Below are positions 13,773 to 25,461 of a stretch of 54,507 nucleotides of DNA, one piece after another (the stretch's first letter is position 1; every line of letters starts with the position of its first letter). The stretch lies in assembly GCA_000320545.1 (NCBI GenBank), contig ADNK01002770.1, forward strand, positions 15,001 through 69,507, given 5' to 3'. The stretch comes from Bigelowiella natans CCMP2755. Its lineage: Eukaryota > Cercozoa > Chlorarachniophyceae. A program made the position numbers and the translations under genes. Below the pieces are notes generated by a model. The model saw only the letters and a program-made list of their open reading frames with translations, ran no database searches and was not told where the DNA came from.

Positions 13773-14860
13773 ATCTTCTTATCTATCGTTTCGCGAAGAT
13801 CTCACGATTCTTTTTTTTCCCTTCATCCCCTTCCCCCCCTCTATTCTGCGTCTGTACTCCTCGTGAAAGCAATGTATGGGAGGGGGAGAGGAAGGGGGTG
13901 GAGGGGGGGAGACGAGGCGTTTTTCAATACGCTTCATCGTCTACATCGTCTACATACTCACGCGTGCAATTAGGTCATGAACGTCGAGCCGAGGAGTGGG
14001 AAAAGAGCGGATTTATGCACAGAATGATGGACATGGGATATGCAGGTGTTGTTTGTTGCTTGTCGCTGAGAGTGAGTTAGATGCGCGTGCATCCCTTCGC
14101 GTGCTCCTGCTACTGGTTATTCAAGATATGTGTTCCGTGGTTTGTGTTTGCTTTTTCCCCACCAACGATGACTACACAGTCGTTGCGATCGATCTTTCCG
14201 GGGGAGGGCAGTAGCCAAGGTCTCGCTTTCGCCAATCAACCCACACGCGATGCTGCTTTATGGTGCTTGGCTGTTATTGTTTCCGACTTTGATAACAATC
14301 CGGTTTTTCACGACGTTTGAAGGGGAATACGCCTTGGGCGGTCGTGCTGTAAAGTCGCAATGGCTGCGCGTCGTCATCGAGTGCCTCGCGCTCGAGCCTG
14401 TCTTCCTCGTCGCGCCTCACTCAAGCACGTGGTTGATTCCAAAGATGAAAGAGAGCAGTCAACGAAGAACAACGATTTTGCCAAGCTTTCTCATGCGCCG
14501 ATCTAGTTGAGGACGGGCTCGATGAGAAATCCCCCCCCTCTTTTTTAATTCCAACCTTTTCCGGATTCGTATCTCTTTTCGCAATAGCCTCTAGCTACAC
14601 TTGGAGGCAATCAGCGAGGCGCGATGACGAATCGTGAGAGTGCCGCAGATGCTTCCTGTCGTTCGTGCCAACTGCGGGGTTTCGTTTGTAGATTTAGCAG
14701 TTTGTCGTGTTGTTGTGTTCGCAAGGTACGCTCTCCCATTTGCTCTCTACAATCCAACGAAGATCATCGGGTAGATTTACGCATCAGTGGCGCATTTAGT
14801 GTTCTAAATGGCGATTTCTTACGAGCATTAACGATACCGCGCGCGCACACACACACACAT

Positions 14861-14898
<38 letters not shown>

Positions 14899-14986
14899 GT
14901 TATTATTTATTTGTTTATAATGTGTATAAATATTAAATATACACACACATGCACAAATACAATAATACACACACACACACACACAC

Positions 14987-15029
<43 letters not shown>

Positions 15030-15678
15030 CATATTAGAATGTTTCCATATTACTCTTGCCCCTTATTAGATACGTGGGCCTCTCGCCGTTATCTTGGAGC
15101 AACCACACGGATGAGGATTACGTCAATGCGCCCTTCCGCGCTATGGTACTGATTCCTTTCACCGAAAGACGCAGCGAGAGTGCCATCTGCGTGCACATTG
15201 ACGAGCTCCCCGACTAGGGAATGCTTTTATTTACAGCTGTTACGTGGCTTGTAACCTGTCAGATATTTCGCGGCGCACACGATAAACGCGCGGCTATCGC
15301 TGTGCGAAAGATCCGAATGATGCCAAAGATGCAGGACATCGTCGTCCCCAACAGGGACTATGACTTCTATTATAAAGATATGCAGGTGGAGGGGGGGGGG
15401 GAGGGGGGGGGGAGGAGTTCGTTGTCTGAACATAAATGCGACTTCTCACCGAAAGTCGTGACTGTTGGTACTAACTACATCGGAACGATGCTAATGTGGG
15501 ACTAGAACGCCTCCTGATTTCTAAAAACGTGCGACTGTCTCTCGAGTTGTCCGGTGATGGCTTCGGTGGTTCTTACGCGATTGTGCATTTGTAGGCTTGG
15601 GAACCTAGAGTGGTAAGGTTCATGAAGGAGCTGCACGAAGATGATGACGAAACTGCTGCAAATGCACAGCCCGAGTAA
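4398..15678 (+). CDS. Highly fragmented gene for a signal-anchored protein, family not recognised
   Basis: The first exon (4398-4521) encodes an N-terminal membrane or signal segment ([13 protein letters not shown]) after a basic start. Exons then follow at 4623-4731, 4915-4996, 5173-5224, 5354-5397, 5519-5592, 5793-5854, 6106-6177, about 6375-6411, about 6660-6702, about 7101-7137, 7289-7370 and others to a last exon ending at 15678 (TAA) with [17 protein letters not shown]. Phases agree through the first dozen joins. The middle is alternately basic ([17 protein letters not shown] near 8340) and acidic ([16 protein letters not shown] near 8820). Later exons contain [14 protein letters not shown] (10808) and [19 protein letters not shown] (11216). 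A hydrophobic frame at 14250-14400 may be one more exon. Some inner joins are unresolved, so two genes cannot be excluded. I recognise no enzyme motif. Confidence 0.5.
4829..4875. repeat. (TA)n microsatellite in an intron
   Basis: About 23 TA units lie just upstream of the splice acceptor at 4912-4914. It is one of many TA tracts of similar length (30-50 bp) in introns of this window; others sit at 5665-5700, 5867-5900, 5990-6050, 10617-10650, 11107-11145, 11537-11570, 12823-12850, 22007-22032, 22894-22924 and 23463-23500. Confidence 0.95.
5990..6062. repeat. Interrupted (TA)n tract
   Basis: Long AT-alternating stretch with short interruptions, within the intron before the exon at 6106. No coding potential beyond Tyr-Ile repeats. 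Confidence 0.9.
6437..6616. repeat. (CA)n and (TG)n tracts facing each other
   Basis: A CA tract at about 6438-6469 is followed by a TG tract at about 6584-6616. They are complementary to each other and could pair as an inverted repeat. Both lie in an intron of the gene that starts at 4398. Confidence 0.9.
10248..10765. repeat. Cluster of (TA)n, (CA)n and (CT)n(GT)n microsatellites
   Basis: Tracts: TA at about 10250-10278, CA at about 10542-10577, TA at about 10617-10650, and a compound CT then GT tract at about 10708-10764. They surround the short exon encoding [18 protein letters not shown] (about 10434-10488). Confidence 0.9.
11331..11390. repeat. (CT)n tract with GT-rich tail
   Basis: About 18 CT units, then TGTCTGTCTC and a GT run, inside an intron of the plus-strand gene. 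Confidence 0.9.
13056..13128. repeat. (GT)n/(CG)n alternating purine-pyrimidine tract
   Basis: About 70 bp of strictly alternating purine-pyrimidine sequence (GT runs interrupted by GC units), a Z-DNA-prone composition, lying in an intron. Confidence 0.85.
13737..13771. repeat. (CT)n microsatellite
   Basis: About 17 CT units in an intron of the gene starting at 4398. Confidence 0.9.
14844..15031. repeat. Compound (CA)n/(TA)n block
   Basis: Alternating CA and TA tracts over about 190 bp directly upstream of the exon that begins near 15070. Confidence 0.9.
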
Positions 15679-15879
15679 CGTGCCGTAGAGAGTTGACCTA
15701 AAAGGTATTTGAATCATTTGTGTGAAATTGGTTCCAAAAAGGTTAGGATTTGATGTCTCTTCAACTAGCTCATGGTGCGATGTTGCTGCATTTAATTTAG
15801 CCGATCATTTGTCCCTTCGGAAGAAGTTGTCACAAACCATGCCAGTGTGCCAAACTGTGTCTAAAGATCCGCATGCGCA

Positions 15880-16990
15880 GCAAACTAGCTAACAGCGCAC
15901 AACGCATGCATTGCTGGCATGTCAGCTTGTCAGCATGCTAGCATGCGTTGCGGCGCAACTGCACTAATCACACTTGGCGATCTAGACGATACTAGCATGG
16001 TCGAATACACTGCACGCTTGTTCACGCCAGTGTTGTTCCAGCAACAAATAAATGCTTGATTTCTCAACCATTTTTTTTCAAGTTTGGTTCCATCAGCGTC
16101 AACTCTAGAACTAGTCAGCTAGCTAGCTAGGCTAGTCTAGTAGTGCGCATGCATGCGGGCAACTACGTGCTACATTGGGCCAGCTTGGCAATTGTGCGTG
16201 CATGCGCTTGTTAGCTTCTATGTACGTGTAGGTAGTCTGGCACGCGATCAATGCGTGCATGCATGCTATTGTAGCATTGTGCACTAACAGCAACAAATAA
16301 TGAACAACAAATTGATATGGCCAATGAAAAGTCCATGTTATTCATTATGGAGCACTAGGGTAGTAGAACTACTAAACTGCAAGGAAGTGCGCTATACGTG
16401 TGTGAGTGCATGCATACAATTTGCTATTTGCACATACTGCAGCATATGTATACGTAGATAAGCTTTAGCATGCTAATCATGACTATTTAGCTATGTAGCT
16501 ATGTAGCCCTCGCTGCTAGCTCGCTAGCTTTACTATTACTATGCAATAGCGTGCAGGCTAACATGCTGACATGCATGCTAGCTGTCTAGCTGTCACAGCG
16601 TGGATTACTAGATTAATGCCGTGCTAGCGTGAATGCTTCATGCGTGAGACGGATGGATATAATGCAGAATAAAATCATTAATTGTTTTTAATATGGATAT
16701 CCTAATGTAGCTATCTAGCTATGCTACATGTAGATATGCGTGCTTCTAATAAATGCTAGAATGCAATATGACCAGTTACATATGTGTTTACGTATGCGCA
16801 GAATAATATATGATGCGTCGACAAGAAAATGCGCGCCATTCTAGCATTCCAGCGACACGCACAACTGAACAATGGCGGTATGCACACACATATATTATTG
16901 TTCGCCTGCATACAAGCGCCGCTGCTGATATAGACGTGTCGGACTACAACTTGTACGTACATGAACGCGATTAATGAAGTCAATTTAATA
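15880..16990. repeat. CTAG/GCATGC-rich intergenic island 1
   Basis: This 1.1-kb stretch has no gene. It is densely packed with CTAG, GCTAGC, TAGCTA, CATGC and TGCATGC words, for example the run at 16115-16135 and 16485-16530. It lies between the 3' ends of two converging genes (plus gene ending at 15678, minus gene ending at 17124). It is not a simple tandem repeat. Three other stretches in this window have the same vocabulary. Confidence 0.8.
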
Positions 16991-17123
16991 CAGTCTAGAC
17001 ATTATTATGGCATATCTTAGCAAGTTATTCACAAAATCCTGCACGCAAAAGTATGCGTAGGTGCCGTCACTATTAGCCCATCCCAGGTGTGTTTTCTCAG
17101 CTGCATGTCTAGATGTCGCTGTG

Positions 17124-17939
17124 TTATGAAGCATGAATGGCCGAACTTACAAATTCATCTTCTTCTTCTTGACCTGAAACTCCTCCCATGTAAGGTTGGG
17201 CGCTTTTTCCCCGTACGTCTTCTCCAATCCCTAGAAACAGAGAACAATCACTCACGCCAGTGCCGCCCCACACACTGGCCCCCCTCTCCAAAAACCCGAC
17301 ATTACTCCCACGCGACGACTCGCATTTATTATTCAATCCTCCCGCCAAATGCCGGGCTGTGCAGGAGGGAAAAGGGAGCCGTACCTTCATTAGCTTGTCC
17401 CATTTTCCGGCGAACTTCGTCATGATCTTTGGCAGGTTCTGCTCCAGATGTCAAAAAACGCCACCGAGACGACGAGTTAGTTGAGCAAAGGCGGCTTCTA
17501 GCACTCAGAGAGCGTATGGTGCATATGACTTTTGTTGTCGTCTTTTTGGTTTGTTTGAGAATGTCAGAGTGCCGAAGCAAGAAAGAAACTTTGTGTTTGA
17601 ATTTTCACAAATCAAACTTCGAATACGTCCCGTATCCTAGCTACCATCATCGTCATAAGGAGCAACATTTTTGGGTTAATTCTGTCTGAGCCAACCTCGA
17701 TTTTCTCAGGAGCTTCGCGCCTATAAAAATCTACCAAAACGAAGCATTTATGTCACAGAGCACGTGAATTAACACTAGGCAGGAACTTGCTACTCTGAAG
17801 CATTGTGGTACCTGCCAGCGTCCTACGGACAAACTTATTGTACTTCTTTTTCTCCTCTTCAATTTCCTGAAGACATATAGCAAGTAAGTTGGTTGTAGGA
17901 ACGTCTGAAGAAAACATCGGTTGCAATCAAGACTTAGAT

Positions 17940-17985
<46 letters not shown>

Positions 17986-18448
17986 GTTCTCTCTATTTTA
18001 TCAACACGTGTCCTCCCTTCGTTCTCCCGACTCACAAATACATATACACCCACAATTATCACCCCCTCATGTATACAGGCTGCGAAACCTTTTTCTTCAT
18101 TTCTTCTTCCTTCTTCTTGGCAGCTAGCAATCCTTTCTGGCGCATGATCTCTGCTGACTCGACTGTCACACAATGAAAATGATCAAAAGTACGGCAGTAT
18201 GCACATCCAAGTGGAAACCCCATCATTTCACGCTTGAATTCATACCGTGTTTCTTAGCCCGATTTTTGTTCTCCTCTTTTGAGGTCTACGAAGCGTTTAT
18301 GCGAAAATGCAAACCACATAGCATTGTTACACCTTCTGCAAATACGATTGTCTTTCCAAACAGAAGATTATTCACAAACCTTCTTGTGCTTTGCAGACCT
18401 AGCTTGCGCACGGGCGCGATCGACATCTCTCTGGTTGCCTCGGGTCAT
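17124..18448 (-). CDS. SERF / 4F5-family small basic protein with extended acidic tail
   Basis: Six exons: 18448-18380, 18285-18246, 18162-18089, 17866-17812, 17438-17385 and 17221-17124, all phases agreeing, about 129 residues. The N-terminus MTRGNQRDVDRARAQARS matches the SERF signature (MTRGNQRELARQKN-like), and ESAEIMRQKGLLAAKKKEEE matches the second conserved SERF block. Known SERF proteins are about 60 residues; they bind nucleic acid and accelerate aggregation of amyloid-prone proteins. Here a further 60 or so residues follow, going from lysine-rich (EIEEEKKKYNKFVRRTLA) to acidic (SGQEEEDEF). If the last exon is spliced at the GTAAGT at 17150, the tail would differ. The first three exons are secure, the tail less so. 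Confidence 0.75.
17943..17985. repeat. (CT)n microsatellite
   Basis: About 21 CT units in the third intron of the SERF-like gene. On that gene's sense strand it reads as GA. Confidence 0.95.
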
Positions 18449-19679
18449 ATTGTCGGCGAGAGTGGAGGGGGGGAACAGCCTTGTCGAGGTAAGAAGTACG
18501 AATTTTCTAGCGAATGTTTGGGAGAAACACAATCTATTTATTAGTTGCGACAACACTATTCGCACAAATATCGATGTCGTAGTTCTTTTTCGACCTTACC
18601 TCAGCAAATTGCCGCCGAGTTATTTCTGCAGATTTTCCCGGAATTTGGTGTGAAAAATAAAGTGCGACAATAAAAATTCATTGTCGTTTATATCCAGACC
18701 GCAGGGCATCGACGTGCACAACAACCCCTCTCCTGCGAACTGGGCACAACACACAGCATGGGGTGAGAGCGTGAAGTTGCGGACTGTTCTAAACCGCTCA
18801 ATGGCGGCATTTAGACGTGTTGATGCGCAGTTGAACTACGAAAACGATCTTAGTTTGCTAATCCCGTGTCCTTTCCCCTCCACTCAAGGATCTTTGAAAG
18901 AGTATCTTATTTGGCTGGAAATTGGTGGTTTCCGTGGCTCGTAGCGCTTGGCTCCGGTGAGAGATACCTTCCTCATTAGCTAGATGTGTGGTGGGGAATC
19001 CACCCATTCTCGCTTTGTCTTTCGCCGGGTGATTGTAAGAGGAAATCTTCAATCATGAGATGTGTATTTCAACCAGGCGTGAATATGTTTACCCTGGTGT
19101 TTGGAGGGGTCTTGGCAGCGTGCTACGTGACTGCTGTTCTGGTCAGAACTAACGACCGCGGTCGATTAACAATCAAGACAACCACACATCGCATGTAGAA
19201 GGGAACCTTTTTAATTAGACATGGAAGCGAGATTGCAAATTAACTCTCATCAGACTCGGCCTAAATACTGGTTCGCCACAGCATCTATCAACGCCTTTGG
19301 AACTATAATAGGGTGCGCCTTCCACCCCAATGCAAAAGCACTTCATTTTCAATTAAAAATAGGCCGGTGTTTCCAATAGAAAATATATATCCTAAAGAGC
19401 CATCACACGCATTTCTGTGTTGATCTTCACACACCCCATATACTCGTTACAAACCATCATCAGGGTTGTTCTTGTCGTCTACCTGGTTCAAGTCAACGGT
19501 ACGCGCAATGAAGCCTTAACGAGTTTGAACGTCTAGTGAAACCAAGATATGGAAAGCAAATTCCTGATCTCTCCCATACCCATACAGTACACATGGGTTC
19601 TCCAGAGTCCATGATATTCTATGGCAAACATAATCCATTTGTTTTGCTCGAGACCTGCGCACACACACACACTCACCTA

Positions 19680-19760
<81 letters not shown>

Positions 19761-20360
19761 GCACACACGCACACACATATATATATACAACACTGAAAGG
19801 CACGGACTACATTACCGACCGATTTCCTTCAGTTTTCAAATCAGGTGGCGGCAGCAAGCACAAACTTCGCATATATATTTTCCCAACAAACAGAACACAA
19901 AAACGCCGGGGTGACAGACAACCAACCGAATCTCCTCAATCGATGGCGCATCGATTAAATAATAGAAAGCGCAACAGCGCAGTGCTTTGCTTACGCAGTT
20001 GTCTCGCTCACGACTAGCATACTGCTAAACAAATATCTGCAGATAAGTGGGGCTGGATTGAAGAGAACGTCGAGAAATATGGGCCTTTTGGCGTGGTAGT
20101 AGCATGCGAGCTTCCAAATATACACTTTTATTGCAATCTACGGCGACGGCGGCTGCCTCCGTCGAGAGAGAATGGCAATTCCACATTCTTCTGCGACGGA
20201 GCTGTTTTTCGTCATCGTGCGGTCTTTGAGGCGGCAAATGCGTGTCATATGGTGTTGGCAGGTCTTGACGTCTGCTGCTCCTATTGTGCTGCATCCTGTA
20301 ATTCTATTCGCAATGCTGGGTAATATAAACGCCCTTGCAGGAAGAAAAGGGATAATATGT
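18449..20360. other. Region with no supported gene
   Basis: I see open frames of 60-100 codons (such as 18681-18944 and 18986-19198 on plus), but none combines an ATG, splice borders and coding-like composition. The stretch probably holds the promoter of the SERF-like gene and the 3' flank of the minus gene ending at 20361. The compound microsatellite at 19678-19790 lies here. Confidence 0.35.
19678..19790. repeat. Compound (CT)n(CA)n microsatellite, about 110 bp
   Basis: About 30 CT units with one TT interruption run directly into CA/CG units and then TA. It is the longest such compound in the left half. Confidence 0.95.
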
Positions 20361-21010
20361 TTATAAAATTACATCGGTGTCCTCTACCATCACATCCCAG
20401 CTTCTTTCCGGATCTTCCTCATCCCTCTCGGTTCTTTGTGGTGGTAATTATGCCAACGACTCCCCGCTTTAACCCCCCCCTTCCCCCCCGCCCCCCGCCT
20501 CCTTTCCCCACACAGCAAAAATGAACACTGCCGTACTTGTTGGCTGCATCTTCGTTGGAAGGTGCTTTGAACGAATCTTTCCTTAAATACTGATGGGTGG
20601 TGTGCACGGTTGAGTGAGTGCACATGGAATCGCGTATCACTAACGTGTTTTACGCTGTCTAGTTCCACACCCCCCTTCCCCCCCCCATCCAAAGATGGGC
20701 CTTGCGTGCGGCTGAAAATGCGCTGATGCGATGTGTGTGCTCACAACCAACGCCTATCGCAGGGTACTTAAATACTCAATCATGGCGCAGTGTGCTCTCA
20801 CGGCTCCTGGGATGCTGAGGTACATTGTAGCTTAGGGAGTGATGCAATGTGCGCGCACGAATGTATCCGTGGCCGATTCCTTCGTTTTTGGGCTCTGAGG
20901 GGTGCGGCGCGTCGTATCCAGGTACTTTGGTGGAAAGAAGCTCGTCGATGTCGCCAAAAAGGAGTCGTAGGTCGTACGTCGTAGGGGTGATGTTTTTCCG
21001 AGCATGTTCT
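20361..21010 (-). CDS. Small unrecognised gene, 3' exons
   Basis: A minus-strand exon ending at 20926 encodes KNITPTTYDLRLLFGDIDEL. The two terminal exons are 20581-20537 (DSFKAPSNEDAANK) and 20424-20361, which ends DEEDPERSWDVMVEDTDVIL followed by TAA; their phases agree (AA|G splits a lysine codon). At least one exon between 20926 and 20581 is unresolved. The tail is strongly acidic. I recognise no family. The 5' end is probably near the second CTAG-rich island. Confidence 0.5.
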
Positions 21011-21059
21011 CAAACGCTATACGGCGACGAAACCACGGCATCGCATCGCGGAATGGATA

Positions 21060-21720
21060 GACTAGATAGAGCGTAGACCATGCTAGCATGCATGGCCGTG
21101 ATTACATTTGCTGTGCAACAATCACATAGATCTTAGCATGGGATTACGCCGATCATTGCCGCAGGGTTTTTTGTCCTGGCATAGCTAGATAGCAACTTGT
21201 TTTCTAGAGACAGCGTGTAACAACGGGTTGAATATACGCGCGACTCAACTTTCATGTATAATTGCTTGATTGGCGCGCACACTCTAGCTAGCTAGCTAGC
21301 TAGCACTCACTAGTACTACAGGCTCCTAGACTCGTACGATACAGCAGCGCCCACTTATTAGTTATCGACGAACGTGACCGCTCTAGCACTCATGCATGCA
21401 GTTGCCGCAACTAGCTTGTTTAATCTAGTTATATGTTGCGAATAATAATGGAAATAATCTCTTATTGCATTGCACGCGCGGATCCTCCGCACGCTGATGC
21501 TCTGTACGATTGCTAGCTTATTGGATATTATATTTGACTGATAACTGTGTTGTCATGCATACTAGCACACTTGACAATTGGCAGTCTAGCAGAAGTAGCA
21601 TCGCAATATAAATAATCGGGTCGTCAGTTTACGTATGAAGTAATTGCATTAAAAATTCGTCAAACATATGCACTAACAGTGTATTCCTAATTATTCTAGT
21701 ACGCTAGTATGGTTTACTCG
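21060..21720. repeat. CTAG/GCATGC-rich intergenic island 2
   Basis: Same vocabulary as island 1: a (CTAG)-containing run at 21285-21305 and many GCATGC, CTAGC and TAGCT words. No gene is visible. Unlike the other three islands it seems to lie upstream of a minus-strand gene, rather than between two gene ends. Confidence 0.65.
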
Positions 21721-22000
21721 GGCTATTATTGTATTTATTGAGATACACACGCCTACTTGGGAACGTGCGAGCAGCAGTAAGCTGCAATAACGATAAAAAG
21801 CTAAATTTTATAAGTATAACTTCGCTTTTGTATAACAGGGCAGGAGACGCGCAACACGCTTGGTCCTCATTCGAAGATAAAGCTGCCTGTCGCCAGCCAG
21901 GCTGCATGTGCGGAAAAGTTATATAAACGGAAGGTTCGCGCTCCGTCGTACCCTATTGACCAACATCAAAAACACATAAAAACGTATATATTTTATAAAA

Positions 22001-22033
<33 letters not shown>

Positions 22034-22358
22034 GAATTGATAGAGAGCGCAGATGTCCATAATGAAACCACCGACAAACATCGCAAACGAGTCAATGCAA
22101 GCCTCAGCACCCTCCGGTTTCCCCCCATATTGCGGAGTGCCTAGCATGGTTGATATGTACAGTTCTTACCGCTAGGAAGAGCGATGGGAATTCGAATGGC
22201 CGATCCCTCGCGTGCCGCATTTGCTACATCCCCCACCTATTTGCGCGAAGAGAAAGAGGAGTTTCTGTTATTTGTCTTATTCGTCAGAACTCCTTCATCA
22301 ACCGTGTTTGTTGTGGCGAGAAGATAACGACACAGCCCTCCTCCCCCCCCCTTCTCAG

Positions 22359-22597
22359 ATGACGGTTGTGATTATGCCTTACAATGATCCATCTTCGGCC
22401 TTCTTCAGGAAACGTCACCGTATCTAATAACAACAATTCCATTCGTCAGCCCCACTATCGTAGTTGTGAAGAATTATGACCCCCCCCTCCCTCCTGCGGC
22501 GCCCCCGCCCTTTTCAAATGAACATCTCGCGGCCGCCTCACCGTGCGCGCGGCCCTTCGCATCAGGTCCAAGGGGGGGGCTGGAGGAGTACGCATAG
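22359..22597 (+). CDS. Two terminal exons of an unrecognised plus-strand gene
   Basis: Exon 22359-22419 (MTVVIMPYNDPSSAFFRKRH) joins exon 22464-22597 with matching phase, giving VKNYDPPLPPAAPPPFSNEH and then FASGPRGGLEEYA before TAG. The first exon is preceded by a C-rich tract and CAG, so earlier exons probably exist. An alternative frame of the second exon also stays open, to 22683 (GVRIGFERVAMEIGILSGSN), across a run of eight or nine Gs; a base-count error there would switch between the two readings. Family unknown; the tail is proline-rich. Confidence 0.45.
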
Positions 22598-22891
22598 GGT
22601 TCGAAAGGGTCGCGATGGAAATCGGCATCCTCAGCGGCAGCAACGTCCTTACAGATGAACGAGTTGTGTTAATGCGTATTGGGCATTAGTCCGCCATTTA
22701 AATGGTAATTATGGTCGTAATCATAACGATGATAATCACAATGATAATGATAATATTCAAAAAAAAAAAAAAAAAATAATACGCTTAATCTCAAAAATAC
22801 CCTCTCGCATATCTCCCTTCCCCCTCCCCCCTCTACCCACTCTTAAGACGACGCGTGCGAAGTTGAAGTAGAGAGCAAACCCTTCACATCC

Positions 22892-22893
<2 letters not shown>

Positions 22894-22924
<31 letters not shown>
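22894..22924. repeat. (TA)n microsatellite
   Basis: About 15 TA units, about 60 bp upstream of the acceptor at 22981-22982. Confidence 0.9.
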
Positions 22925-22925
<1 letters not shown>

Positions 22926-22982
22926 GCACACACATTGAACGATTCTTTACCATGCATTTCTTGCCTTTTTTCCTCTTCCTAG

Positions 22983-23131
22983 AGCGGCTGTCTTTGATTT
23001 CCCTCTCAGGAATCGCGATCCTAACCTAGCAAGCGCAGAGACCCGGGGGGGAAAGGAGGTCGAGAAAATGAATGTAAATGAAATCTCAGGGAGAAGAGAG
23101 ATATAGAGAGATAGAGAGAGAGAGAGAGAGA

Positions 23132-23181
<50 letters not shown>

Positions 23182-23459
23182 AGAGAATCACGATTGCCTT
23201 CTTTCAAACTATACAATAAAAACCAACAAGTGCTTGTCACTCTCAACCCCTTCTTCACCATCATCACAAGCGCTCGTGATGAGAAGCATTGCGTGCAGAT
23301 GCACGCACTACTCTATCTCCCAACAGAGGACAAACCGCAGCCGCCGCCTCACCGATGTCAAATAGCCAACGCCCCAGCCACCCTCTTGAAAAGCGCCCAT
23401 CGTCGGCTCGCTCACAATAACACATCTAGGCTGCACAGCTGATGGACAAATATACAAAA

Positions 23460-23501
<42 letters not shown>

Positions 23502-24852
23502 GTATATTATGGGGAAATCCGCTCTTGGAGAATGGTGAGTGTATCTCGTGGCGTCTGAACCTTTTTCGAAAACCGCTTGGATCCATGGGTGGATTCTTAA
23601 AGGGGGTGGGGGGAGAGGGGAGAGGAGAGTGAGCATGCAGAAATCAAGTTGAAGACTTCATCGTGAGGGGAGAACGACGAGGGGTGGTATTGACTACTCG
23701 CTTGCGCGTGCGAGCACATGCGCACAGCTCTTCATGTTTATTGTGCGAAGAATATACACAAAGCAATTCGAATATCGGAGACCTATGATTCGTAGCAGCG
23801 CCGGGAAAGCTAAAAACGCAACCATCGTCATCGTCATCATCATCATCATCACGCCAAGGAAAACGTAAAGCGTTTTCCCACATTTCGAGGGACGTCTCCT
23901 CCCCCCCCCCCCGCCCCCACCCACATTTTCTCGATGACAATGAAAGAGAAAAGGGGAATGAATGGTAACAGGATAGAATCGGTGGTGATGAAGAATGCGC
24001 ATGGATATGGACTACGATTGATGAAAGGTTGCGTGATTATCGATCGCTGTGCGTGAAGAAACGGTTTGATTCATGTTCTTCTGCCGCGGCTGTTATCATT
24101 CCCACCCGTGCTTCTCATCGACGAGAGTCTCGTAATTCGAGGGAATTCTAGGATCTGTTAGAAATCGGTGGTAACAATGAGTCCATGGTGATGATGGTGA
24201 CGATTGGTGATGACGATGATCATCATTGCGGCGACGGTGATGCTACGGATAACGACGACCGAAGTTATAACGATGTCGCAATCCTATCATTGCTTCGCAT
24301 CGTTTTGGCTCGGTTCCTTGGCTCGGTTCCAAGTCAAAGCGGTGCATGCATGCATGCGGAAAATGCGAGAAGAGGCTCACCTCCATATGGTCCTGACAAC
24401 GTGAGCTCATAGCGCAGCCCTCGTGGGGATATTGCACACGGCTTGAAGTACTCGAAGATGAGCTGAACGACACCTCTCTGGAACGTGGTTTCCTGACGCA
24501 TATAGCGGCATGGTCTCAGTGCTGGCCACTTTGAATCAACACAAGGCTGGCCCCGCAGCGCCTTCGCGCAGTGCTGCCGCTATTGCTAATCATCTCTTCC
24601 AATATCTTCGCAGAAGACGCGTATTTTGAGTGTTACGTTACAGTGCTTGCTCAGGGGAGATTGAGTGCTCCTTCATTTTATATTGTGATGCACTACAAGT
24701 CTTAGTAGCACTTCACCCCAGAATCGTCCCCCCTTCCCCCCACCCCCTCCCAATAAATCCTCCGACCCCGAGCGCCTCGTGGATCCACAGGGTGAAGACA
24801 CGAGAGTTGATGTCCGCGGAGCTCATTTGGGACGACCCCAGCTAAAGGAGTA

Positions 24853-24887
<35 letters not shown>

Positions 24888-24901
24888 TGTGTTAATAGAG
24901 A

Positions 24902-24939
<38 letters not shown>

Positions 24940-25418
24940 TCAGCACAGGACCAAGCAAGTCACACTCACATAAGCTGTTTTCTGATAAATAAAAGCTCAA
25001 TTGCCGTTAACATAATCCGTCGTTCAGGTACACAAGACGGCCTTACTACCTCCCCCCTCCCCCCCTCCCCCCCTCTATCCCTTCTGCGTTAGTGAGAGGA
25101 AGTACCATATCGTAAACTGAAGGAAGATGCAGATGTCGTGATTCAAGAACATGGGCCAGCACGTAGTTTTTGAACGATTCGGCCTATCATAATAAGGGGG
25201 GGAGTTTGGGGGGGTATTTTTATACTAACCGCTTGTGAGAATGGGTATATGTCGTCTCGCCCGTTTCCATATCTTTCATTACATCGATTTGTCGTAGCGA
25301 CTGAAACAGCTTTAGTCTGATCAGGGGCACTGTTTGGACCTACATGGTTGGTTGCAGGCAGTTACTCAAAGGAGGCAGAGCACGCATCATAGAGTCACCC
25401 ACACGTGCGTAAACACGC

Positions 25419-25461
<43 letters not shown>

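Noticed and set aside
14250-14510. Hydrophobic frame suggesting a polycystin-like channel segment
   Set aside because: One helix-like stretch without the flanking TRPP or PLAT motifs; too weak to name a family.
17429-17771. Plus-strand exon pair (VKKRHRDDELVEQRRLLALR then ELRAYKNLPKRSIYV) within the SERF gene
   Set aside because: It joins in phase and ends in a stop, but it is antisense, mostly inside an intron of the better supported SERF gene, with no start exon.
18681-18944. 87-codon plus-strand frame
   Set aside because: It begins with a non-ATG codon, has no splice borders and has unremarkable codon composition.
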